NCBI GenBank assembly: GCA_031553595.1
Contig: JAVBLI010000016.1
Span: 124,001-188,000 of the forward strand
DNA: 64,000 bases
Source: RGIG3701 sp031553595
GTDB lineage: Bacteria > Planctomycetota > Planctomycetia > Pirellulales > Thermoguttaceae
Direction of reading: 5' to 3'
Shown: positions 26,563 to 33,592 of the stretch, piece after piece
Layout: each line of letters starts with the position of its first letter
Position numbering within the stretch: position 1 is the stretch's first letter
Made by a program: the position numbers and the translations under genes
Notes under the pieces: generated by a model
What the model saw: the letters and a program-made list of their open reading frames with translations, nothing else
Databases searched by the model: none
Told to the model about the DNA's origin: nothing

Positions 26563-28564
26563 ATTCCCTGACTTCTTTCCAGGCGGCGCCGTAAATCGGG
26601 CTGCGGGGATAAAAATTCAGGCCGCGAATGTTTTTATTGAAGCCGTAATAGGCGTTTCGGCAGTAAAGCCACAGGCAGGGGTAATCGTCGTAAATCCGCT
26701 GATGAATTTCCTGGTAAATGGCCATGCGTTTCTGGCGGTCGAACTCCACTTCGCCATCTTTGAAGAGGCGATCCACGTCGGGATTCGAGTATCCGATGTT
26801 ATTTCGCGTGGCCCCGGTGCCCCAGACGTCCACCATCGAATACGGATCGGCGCCCGAACCCCACCCGGAGACCGCGGCGTCAAACTTTTTCTTCTGCATG
26901 TTATCGATCAGCACCGTCCACTCCAGGGGGGACGTTACACACTCGATGCCGATTTCCCGCAGGCACGTTTCCAGCAGCGTGCACAGGGGCATGGTGTCGG
27001 GCGAGTTGGAGGCCAGCAGCGTGAAGGAAAACTTCACCTTTTTGTCGTTAATGATTTTGTCGCGAATGCCGTCACCGTCCGAATCCGTCCACCCGGCCTC
27101 ATCCAGCAGCCGGCGGGCGCGATCCTGATCCTGTTTCGGCAGCGGGATATTTGCCTGATGCGGAAACCACGGCGAGTCCGCCGGCGCCACCCCCAGGCAT
27201 GGCCGATCCAGCCCGTGGCGGTTTACGTTTAAAAGCGTTTCGTAGTCCAGGGCATAATAAAGTGCCTCGCGCACCTTGATGTCCTTGAAAAACGGCTTAT
27301 CCTCGTTCGCCATGTTCCACCAGAACGCGGAGTAGGCCCACTCGGTGGCGGTGGCTTTCGTATTTTTATCCGTGTATCGCTGCAGTTTCGTCTGCACCGA
27401 CCACTGCTCGGGCGTCAGCTGCATGATCTCGATGTCCCCGCTGTTCATGGCCATCAGCGAAGACGCCGGCTCGGCAGAAACGCGGAAACGCACTTCCTTG
27501 AAAAACGGCTTCGTGCGGACCTGCTTGCCGTTATGCATGTAAAACGCGTCACGGCGTTCCAGCTGAATATCGAAATCCCGCTGCCGGCTCTTCACCGTAT
27601 ACTGCCCCGCGACCACCGGGTTGTCCAGCAATTTTCGGTGAATAGCGCTATTGGTCAGGGTCGGATCCTCGGCTAGCGACGTTTCGTAAATATGTTTGGG
27701 CAGGATGGAAAACGTCATGTTGAACACGTTGATCGGCATGGCGCGTTCATGGAAAAACACCACCGTGTGCTCGTCGTACGCCTTGACGTCCAGCATCAGG
27801 TTGGTTCCGGAACGCACGGCCAGCACCGGCACCATGCTGGTCATGATGGCCTTGTAGGTGAATTCGATATCGTAAGCCGTGACGGGTTGGCCGTCGGACC
27901 AGGTCAGGTCGTCGCGGATGACGAGCTTGTCGATCAGGCGGTCGGCGCTGGTGTGCCAGGAACGGTTCATGCTGGAGGGGGCGAACGACTCGAAAGTGTC
28001 GTACGTGAAGGCGAAAAAGGCGATGCCGATCAAGTCCAGCACTTCCGCCTCGTACATCGTGCTGTAGAGCAGTGGATTAAAGGTTTTCGCGTCGGCCTTC
28101 AGGTGGCGGGTAACCTTGGCCTGGTAATCCACCTCGGAATAATCCCGGTCGGCACGCGGGGGCCCGGCATCCGGCATCCGGCACAACGTGGAGAGAATAA
28201 TGTCGTTGGCGCGGGTGGATTTCGGAAAATCGTTGACGATTTTTCTCGCTTCCTCGACGGTCGCCAGGGGCTCTCGGGCGTTGACGTACGCGTAGACCAT
28301 CGCATCATCGTCTTTCAGGGGGTTTTCCACCCAGCCGCCACGTGTGGCGACCAGCGCTTCCAGATCCTCCCGCGTCGCCGGGGCCGTGAATTTAAACTCC
28401 TTCTGACGCTCCAGCGCCAGGTCGCCGAGAAGGAATGGCTTCTGCCCCTCGCCCACGGCCTTCCCGGAGCCGCCGCTTTCTTTGATATCACATCCCAGGC
28501 ACAGCAGGACCGCCGCCAGCACGCATAAGAACATGGAAAAAAGGGGAAAGGTCTGTTTTTTCAT
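26561..28564 (-). CDS. Oligopeptide/dipeptide ABC transporter substrate-binding lipoprotein
   Basis: A 667-residue family 5 extracellular solute-binding protein. The signal MKKQTFPLFSMFLCVLAAVL ends in lipobox CLGC. Family blocks include LVIRDDLTWSDGQPVTAYDI then EFTYKAI, the C-terminal SGWGSGADPYSMVDVWGTG and NNIGYSNPDVDRLFKDG. It would capture peptides or similar solutes at the outer face of the inner membrane for an Opp/Dpp-type importer. No permease or ATPase genes are adjacent, so it is an orphan binding protein. It is about 100 residues longer than usual at the N-terminus (a segment of about 110 residues reading ATREDLEALVATRGGWVENP), which may be a separate small domain. AAGGA precedes the ATG. 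Confidence 0.88.
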   Translation of the reverse strand: MKKQTFPLFSMFLCVLAAVLLCLGCDIKESGGSGKAVGEGQKPFLLGDLALERQKEFKFTAPATREDLEALVATRGGWVENPLKDDDAMVYAYVNAREPLATVEEARKIVNDFPKSTRANDIILSTLCRMPDAGPPRADRDYSEVDYQAKVTRHLKADAKTFNPLLYSTMYEAEVLDLIGIAFFAFTYDTFESFAPSSMNRSWHTSADRLIDKLVIRDDLTWSDGQPVTAYDIEFTYKAIMTSMVPVLAVRSGTNLMLDVKAYDEHTVVFFHERAMPINVFNMTFSILPKHIYETSLAEDPTLTNSAIHRKLLDNPVVAGQYTVKSRQRDFDIQLERRDAFYMHNGKQVRTKPFFKEVRFRVSAEPASSLMAMNSGDIEIMQLTPEQWSVQTKLQRYTDKNTKATATEWAYSAFWWNMANEDKPFFKDIKVREALYYALDYETLLNVNRHGLDRPCLGVAPADSPWFPHQANIPLPKQDQDRARRLLDEAGWTDSDGDGIRDKIINDKKVKFSFTLLASNSPDTMPLCTLLETCLREIGIECVTSPLEWTVLIDNMQKKKFDAAVSGWGSGADPYSMVDVWGTGATRNNIGYSNPDVDRLFKDGEVEFDRQKRMAIYQEIHQRIYDDYPCLWLYCRNAYYGFNKNIRGLNFYPRSPIYGAAWKEVRE

Positions 28565-28663
28565 GGGGATGCTTTCCTTGAACGGGGGATAGGGTGACTG
28601 GAAATATACTTGGGCGGCAGATGTCGGCAGGCACGGGGCCGCACCGGGACATTGTGCGGGGGG

Positions 28664-29674
28664 TCAGCGTCTCAGGTGGCGTTTATAGATTTCGCTGGCT
28701 TCCATCAGCGTCCGCTTCTCGTCGGGCGTCAAGCTGTCCTGGCCGGTGGCGGCGATTTTTTGCAGGATCCGCTCCACTTCGCCTTTCATGCGGAGGAAAT
28801 TCTGCTCGTCCTGGATTTCCTGCTGAGTCCTGGCCTGCGGAGGATGCGCGGCAGCGTCCGGATGATGAATGCGATTCGGGTTGCGCTCGAATTTCGGGTC
28901 TTCGGAATACACCCGCAGATTTTTACCCTGCTGGACGTACTCATCCTGGAAGAACGTGCCGCCGAAGATGCGGGACACGGGCTTACGGAAAAACCAGTAC
29001 AGGATGGCGAAAGCGGCCCCGCCGAGGTGAGCGCCGTGCGCGATGCCGGTTTCCATCTGCGTACCCGCGAGGTCGATTCCCACGAGGACGATTCCCAGGA
29101 CCCACGCTGGCATGGGAATGAAAAGCAAGAACACCATGGCCCGGGGATAATTGATCGCGAAAAGAATCAGTACCGCCGTGATGGCGCCGCTGGCTCCGAC
29201 ACACGAAAATTTGCTTAATTCGGCCACACTCATGGGCTCACCGTCTGGGCCTAGCGGCGGAAATAAATTCATGGTGACGCACCAGAGCAAGCCGCCGGCG
29301 ATAATGGCCAGGAAGTAAAAAATGGTGAATTCCCGCTTCCCGTAACGGTGTTCCACGGGTGGCCCGAAAAAAAACAGGGCGATCATGTTTCCGATAATGT
29401 GCCACGGCTCGGTCGCGTGCGCAAATCCGGACGTGATGAAACGGTAATACTGGGCGGGATGAAAAATGTCGGTGGCACGCAGCCCCATGTAATGATTTAG
29501 ATCCATTTCATTCGGTTTCATCGGGTCCGGCGAACTAAAAAAAAACGCGTTCACCAGCCAAATTGCCACATTCAGCATGATAATAATCTGTACCGCACTC
29601 CGCCGGCGACGCGGCATCTCGTACATCCGCTGCGGCCCCTGCTGACGCATATAATCCCTGTCATGAATCCCCAT
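28664..29674 (-). CDS. Rhomboid-family intramembrane serine protease
   Basis: A 336-residue protein with six or seven membrane segments. The catalytic pair is visible as GASGA (nucleophile Ser, in FSCVGASGAITAVLIL) and the His in GIAHGAHLGGAAFA; the HIIGNMIALFFFG segment supplies the conserved H and N near the oxyanion hole. It cleaves substrates within the membrane; substrates are unknown. The cytoplasmic C-terminal 100 residues (QEIQDEQNFLRMKGEVERIL) form a helical tail often found in planctomycete rhomboids. It is preceded by the basic stretch PRRRRSAVQ. The gene is alone; the binding-protein gene follows after a 99-base gap. Confidence 0.88.
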   Translation of the reverse strand: MGIHDRDYMRQQGPQRMYEMPRRRRSAVQIIIMLNVAIWLVNAFFFSSPDPMKPNEMDLNHYMGLRATDIFHPAQYYRFITSGFAHATEPWHIIGNMIALFFFGPPVEHRYGKREFTIFYFLAIIAGGLLWCVTMNLFPPLGPDGEPMSVAELSKFSCVGASGAITAVLILFAINYPRAMVFLLFIPMPAWVLGIVLVGIDLAGTQMETGIAHGAHLGGAAFAILYWFFRKPVSRIFGGTFFQDEYVQQGKNLRVYSEDPKFERNPNRIHHPDAAAHPPQARTQQEIQDEQNFLRMKGEVERILQKIAATGQDSLTPDEKRTLMEASEIYKRHLRR

Positions 29675-29966
29675 AAATAGAATGGCCCTTTAAAAGAAAA
29701 ACGTCCCTGTAAATTGAAACACGCCACTCATTTTACACCATTCACGCATTTTTGGCAACAAGCGCTGCACGTTTTTTTGATCTCCTCCCACAGCCGCGGA
29801 GCGATGCATACCGCCTGTGTCGCCGTGCTGAAATGCCCTTTATTTTTTCGCAAGTTTTGTTATAATACCACCTGATATTATATAGTAATATTGTATCTCC
29901 CGGGCCTGAATGCGGGAGACGCTGGTAAGATACGGAAATAACGCAAAAAATGCGGGAGAAACACGG
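29675..29966. other. Divergent intergenic region
   Basis: About 290 bases between the rhomboid gene and the GNAT-like gene. TATAAT at 29861-29866 may be a plus-strand -10 box, with only a weak -35 match. No gene or RNA was recognised. Confidence 0.35.
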
Positions 29967-31094
29967 ATGGCAGGGAAAGTTGAAGTCACGGAAGTAAAAA
30001 GCAGGAAAGACAGGAAGGATTTTCTGCAATTACCCTGGACGATTTACAAAGATAATCCGTACTGGGTGCCGCCGCTGCTAGTTTCCCATCTGGGCGCAAT
30101 CGGGTTCAAGAAAGACGCTTACTGGATTCGGAACCGGATTCAGACTTTCATCGCCCGCCGCGACGGGGTGGTGGTGGGGCGGATCGCGGCGATCCGGAAT
30201 CAGGGACATCTCGATTTATATAGTGATGATCGCGGTTTTTTTGGTTTTTTTGAGTGTTTTCATGATTCGGAAGTGGCGGCGGCGCTTTTTGATGCTGCAC
30301 GCGACTGGCTGCGTGCGCAGGGCATCACGAAAATTCGGGGGCCGATGAATCCGTCCGTAAATCATGAACTGGGAATGCTCATCGACGGTTTTGAAATGTC
30401 CCCGGCTTTCATGATGACTTATAATTTGGCGTATTACGGCGACTTACTTGAAGAGTACGGTTTTCGTAAAGAGCAGGACATGTACGCTTACGCGGGGTAT
30501 ATTGACATGCTGCCGCGGATGATGGAAAAGTACGCGGGGTTCAGTAAGCAGATTCGCGAGCGATTTAACGTGAAAACCCGGCCCATGGACACGAAACACA
30601 TGGATCGGGAAATCCGCCTTTTTCTTGACATCTATAATCGTTCAATTTGTAACACGTGGGGATACGTTCCCATGTCGAAGGAAGAATTGGATCAGGAGGT
30701 GGCGGGGCTGAAGCTGCTGATGGTGCCGGAGCTGGTGGTGGCGGCGGAGGTGGACGGGAAGGCCGTCGGGGCACTTTTTTGTTTGCCGGACTTTAATCCA
30801 CGGATTCGTGCCATTAAGGGCAAAATCTTCCCTTTCGGCTGGATGAAGCTCCTGATGAATAAGCGGGGCATTAAGGAAATTCGTTCGATTAGCGCGAATG
30901 TGCTGCCTGAGTATCAGATGATGGGGATTCCGCTGGTGATGCTGGAGGATTTCGTCCCCCTGGCATCAAAATGGGGGCTGACGAAAGCGGAATTTTCGTG
31001 GGTGCTTGAGTCGAATTCCTATTCGCGCGGGAGCCTGGAGAAGGCGGGGACGATTCGTGAAAAAACGTACCGCATTTATGACCTGGAAGATTGA
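29967..31094 (+). CDS. GNAT-fold acyltransferase-like protein
   Basis: A 375-residue cytoplasmic protein. It matches the group of long GNAT-related proteins with FLQLPWTIYKDNPYWVPPLL at the start, RNRIQTFIARRDGVVVGRIA as the central GNAT strands, GPMNPSVNHELGMLIDGFEM, and a second half with VAAEVDGKAVGALFCLPDFN and a C-terminal block ending FSWVLESNSYSRGSLEKAGT. The last block is the N-x-x-S-R-x-x-x-E-K acetyl-CoA/acyl-binding end of such proteins. The substrate is not known. Two GNAT halves seem to be present. The start at 29967 has GGGAG at nine bases; an upstream in-frame start at 29910 is less likely. Confidence 0.72.
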   Translation: MAGKVEVTEVKSRKDRKDFLQLPWTIYKDNPYWVPPLLVSHLGAIGFKKDAYWIRNRIQTFIARRDGVVVGRIAAIRNQGHLDLYSDDRGFFGFFECFHDSEVAAALFDAARDWLRAQGITKIRGPMNPSVNHELGMLIDGFEMSPAFMMTYNLAYYGDLLEEYGFRKEQDMYAYAGYIDMLPRMMEKYAGFSKQIRERFNVKTRPMDTKHMDREIRLFLDIYNRSICNTWGYVPMSKEELDQEVAGLKLLMVPELVVAAEVDGKAVGALFCLPDFNPRIRAIKGKIFPFGWMKLLMNKRGIKEIRSISANVLPEYQMMGIPLVMLEDFVPLASKWGLTKAEFSWVLESNSYSRGSLEKAGTIREKTYRIYDLED

Positions 31095-31450
31095 TTTCTT
31101 TTTTGAGCAAAATAGGTATTTTTTGGATAGAAAGTCATAAAAAAGTTCGCAGGGAGTTTGATTTTTCTGAGAAATGGTGTAAAATCAGGTAAAATAAGTA
31201 TACTCGTCAAAGTTTTTCAGTATTTGCTGATTTTATTTGTCGCTGCCACCGATAAATATTTTAACTGCATTCCTGTTTTTTAACACGGGTCTGTATCCTA
31301 TTTAATATTATTATAGTTTTTACTTTCCCCCGCCCGGCGTCATCCCCTCAGGAGACGTTTTGTGGTTTTCGCATACCGACGGGCGTAGCATGGGGAAGGA
31401 TAGTGCAGGCCGGCGCGGAGGGTGCCGGGCGAAATTCACGGGCAAAGGAC
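31095..31450. other. Long AT-rich leader of the first ketosynthase-like gene
   Basis: About 355 bases without a clear gene. It holds the promoter match at 31158-31185. A short leader reading frame is possible: AGGAG-like sequence at 31350-31355 followed by GTG at 31362 and TAG at 31386, eight codons. A different frame from 31360 runs 63 codons to 31551, overlapping the ketosynthase start; neither is convincing. Confidence 0.35.
31158..31185 (+). promoter_or_regulatory. Putative promoter, first ketosynthase-like gene
   Basis: TTGATT (31158-31163), 16-base spacer, TAAAAT (31180-31185). The stretch TTGATTTTTC plus six bases plus ATG plus three bases plus TAAAAT is repeated with the same spacing at 49318-49345, upstream of the second ketosynthase-like gene. 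Confidence 0.5.
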
Positions 31451-32791
31451 ATGAAGAGAGCATCGGAAGTTGTCATAACGGGCATGGGCGTGGTCTCGCC
31501 GATCGGGTCGGGGCTGGAATCTTTCTGGGAATCGTTGGTGGCCCGCCGTAGCGGCGTGGGGCTTTCGCAGGCGTATGGTGTGGACGATTGTCGCGGCATG
31601 CCGGGGTTACCGTATCCGTTAACGGCCGAGATTCCGGATTTTGACACGGCCCGCATCAAAAAATATAAAGACGCGCGACGAAATCTGAAAGTCATGACGC
31701 GTGACATTCAGTTGGGTTTCGTCGCTTCAGATTTTGCCCGGGAGGCGAGTCAGTTGGAGGAGAAACCGGTGGACCCGGAGCGTCAGGGGATTCTTTACGG
31801 CGCGCTGATGATCACCGTGATGCTGGAGGAGTTGGTCGAGCTATTTACCCAGAGTCTGGACGAAAGCGGCGGTTTCGAGATGCGGAAGCTGGGAGACGGC
31901 TTTAATCTGGTGTATCCGCTGTGGATGCTGAAATATTTGCCGAACATGACGGCGTGCCACGTGGGCATTACTTATGATTTGCGAGGCCCGAGTAACACGC
32001 TGGTGAATGGGGAGGCGGCCGGGATCGCGGCGCTGCTGGAAGGGACGCGCGTGATTCTGCGGGGGCAGGCGGATGTGATGTATGCGGGCGGGACGTCCTG
32101 CTGTGCGTATCCCACATCCTGGAAGCGGTATGAGGTTTACGGGCTTTCGCAGCATGTCCAGTACCCGGCGGGGGCGGTGCGGCCGTTCGACGCGCGGCGT
32201 GACGGCGTGGTTTTGGGGGAAGGGGCGGCCACGTGCGTGCTTGAGTCGCGCGAGTCGGCGGAAGCGCGCGGCGTGAAAATTTATGGAAAAATTCTCGGCT
32301 GGGGTGAATCGGCCGAGAAGGTCTGGAATCACGCGGACGGAATGCAGACGCAGCAGGCGCCGGTGGTGCTGCGGGCGGAGGCGTTTACCGGAACGTGTAT
32401 CGAAAACGCGATTCGCGTGGCGGTGGAGTGCGCGGGGGTGGCGAAAGAGGATTTGGCATTCGTCATGGCTTGTGGTTATGGCAGCGTGCACGGGGATAAG
32501 GCGGAGGCGAAGGCCATTCATCACGTGCTGGGAGATGTGCCCGTGACGGCGATTAAAGGGTACACGGGGCATGCCATGGCCGGCTCCGGGATGATGGAAG
32601 TGGTGGCGGCGCTGCTGGCCCTGGAGAAGGGTGTCATTCCGCCAGCCCTGAATTGTGATGCGGTGGCTGCCGAGTGCCCGGTGAATGTGGTGACGGAAGA
32701 CGGTCGCAGCACGGGCGGTAAAAAAGCGGCCCTGGTGGTCAATTATAACTTTTACGGCCAGGCGTCCGCGGTGGTCGTGGCGGTGGAGTGA
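31451..32791 (+). CDS. Beta-ketoacyl-ACP synthase homologue with Cys-to-Glu active site (1)
   Basis: A 446-residue thiolase-fold protein of the KAS I/II type (start VVITGMGVVSPIGSGLESFW). In FabF the nucleophile lies in GPxxxxxTAC; here the block is GPSNTLVNGEAAG, with Glu188 at the Cys position. The first catalytic His is replaced by Cys341 (VMACGYGSVHGDKAE), while the second His is kept as His374 (KGYTGHAMAG). It cannot be a normal condensing enzyme. Known analogues are chain-length factors, where Gln replaces Cys, and decarboxylating KSQ domains. A partner is plausible in the second homologue at 49442. The start at 31451 is chosen by alignment to the family N-terminus; a GTG at 31403 is also in frame. 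yacG follows after six bases. Confidence 0.82.
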   Translation: MKRASEVVITGMGVVSPIGSGLESFWESLVARRSGVGLSQAYGVDDCRGMPGLPYPLTAEIPDFDTARIKKYKDARRNLKVMTRDIQLGFVASDFAREASQLEEKPVDPERQGILYGALMITVMLEELVELFTQSLDESGGFEMRKLGDGFNLVYPLWMLKYLPNMTACHVGITYDLRGPSNTLVNGEAAGIAALLEGTRVILRGQADVMYAGGTSCCAYPTSWKRYEVYGLSQHVQYPAGAVRPFDARRDGVVLGEGAATCVLESRESAEARGVKIYGKILGWGESAEKVWNHADGMQTQQAPVVLRAEAFTGTCIENAIRVAVECAGVAKEDLAFVMACGYGSVHGDKAEAKAIHHVLGDVPVTAIKGYTGHAMAGSGMMEVVAALLALEKGVIPPALNCDAVAAECPVNVVTEDGRSTGGKKAALVVNYNFYGQASAVVVAVE

Positions 32792-32797
32792 GCGGAG

Positions 32798-33025
32798 ATG
32801 GTGGGCTTTCGTTGTCCGCGGTGCCAAAAATCGTTTGATGTTCAGCAGCCGGGCGTGCTGCCGTTCTGCTCCGCGCGGTGTAAGCTGGCGGATTTGAACG
32901 GCTGGCTGAGTGAAGAACATTCGCTGCCGATGGATATGGAGGTAGACCCGGACGAAGAAGCCGCGGCGGAAGAAGAAGCGTGGCGACGGCAGTCGCTGGA
33001 CGAAGATTCCGAGCAAATTGCGTAA
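32798..33025 (+). CDS. yacG: YacG-like zinc-binding protein (DNA gyrase inhibitor family)
   Basis: A 75-residue protein with a four-Cys zinc site: Cys6 and Cys9 (FRCPRCQ) and Cys24 and Cys28 (FCSARCKLADLNGWLSEEH). The block after the last Cys is the signature of YacG, which in Escherichia coli binds GyrB and inhibits gyrase. The tail is acidic (VDPDEEAAAEEEAW). It begins six bases after the ketosynthase-like stop, so it is probably co-transcribed, and its stop lies in a palindrome shared with the convergent PqqD-like gene. Confidence 0.85.
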   Translation: MVGFRCPRCQKSFDVQQPGVLPFCSARCKLADLNGWLSEEHSLPMDMEVDPDEEAAAEEEAWRRQSLDEDSEQIA

Positions 33026-33048
33026 AGCGTGGCGGCGCCGTGCTTTAC
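33022..33048. terminator. Hairpin spanning two convergent stop codons
   Basis: GTAAAGC (33022-33028) and GCTTTAC (33042-33048) are perfect inverted repeats around GTGGCGGCGCCGT, which has its own GGCGCC palindrome. The yacG TAA and the PqqD-like TAA are each inside an arm. No long T run, so termination in either direction is only likely. Confidence 0.45.
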
Positions 33049-33386
33049 ATCGTCTCCAGCAGCCCGCGCCACTCCAGCGTTCCCAGAAAATTCCGAATCT
33101 CTTTCAGCTCCGGAATTTCCTCTTCCGGCATGCCCTGGGCAGCGAGTTTCTCCAGCACCTCCTCCGCCGTGCTTGGCGTTTTTTCCAGCAGCCGCAGAAT
33201 CGCCACCGCCAACGGATTCAGCAGATGCGTATCATCCGAAACGCAGTCATACACCAGCCACAGCGGCTCCGCCTCCGTCCGCGCCTGATCTTCCTCCCAG
33301 TGCCGCCAGATGAGCCGCCCTTCCGGCACCGTGCGATAAACCGCCGCCGCTTCCGGTTCTTTTTCTTGGAAATTTTCAGTGGTCAT
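33045..33386 (-). CDS. PqqD-like peptide chaperone
   Basis: A 113-residue protein. The central part WLVYDCVSDDTHLLNPLAVA then ILRLLEKTPSTAEEVLEKLA has the PqqD pattern: a strand pair followed by 'LNxxaxxiLxLldgxxTxxEl' and a winged-helix-like end (EIRNFLGTLEWRGLLE). PqqD-type proteins bind precursor peptides and present them to radical-SAM or other modifying enzymes; in some families they accompany a kinase-like protein. No such partner or precursor peptide is seen within several kilobases, so it is an orphan. AAAGGA nine bases before the ATG sets the start. Confidence 0.65.
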   Translation of the reverse strand: MTTENFQEKEPEAAAVYRTVPEGRLIWRHWEEDQARTEAEPLWLVYDCVSDDTHLLNPLAVAILRLLEKTPSTAEEVLEKLAAQGMPEEEIPELKEIRNFLGTLEWRGLLETM

Positions 33387-33514
33387 GGTGTTTTTTCCTT
33401 TCTTTTGCTCCCTGCCACTCATTTTAGCGCGGAAGACGCCGGATGTCAAGCGGGAAAGCCTGGCGTTTATGTTAATCGTCGATGTTAAATACGGAGCAGC
33501 GCACTCGCCCATCC

Positions 33515-33542
33515 TTCCATTTTTTCACGCCAATATTATAAT
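33515..33542 (+). promoter_or_regulatory. Putative promoter of leuS
   Basis: A perfect TATAAT at 33537-33542 with a weak -35 match, TTCCAT (33515-33520), 16 bases apart; start codon 51 bases downstream of the -10 box. Confidence 0.45.
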
Positions 33543-33592
33543 AGTATAAATTTTTTGTATCATTTACCCTTCAGAATCATGGAAAGGCCGAC

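Noticed and set aside
26561..28564. A complete Opp/Dpp transporter operon
   Set aside because: Only the binding protein is present; no permease or ATPase gene is adjacent.
31403..31450. Upstream GTG start for the first ketosynthase-like gene
   Set aside because: It would add 16 residues (MQAGAEGAGRNSRAKD) with no counterpart in KAS proteins and the AAGGA is only two bases away; kept as a minor alternative.
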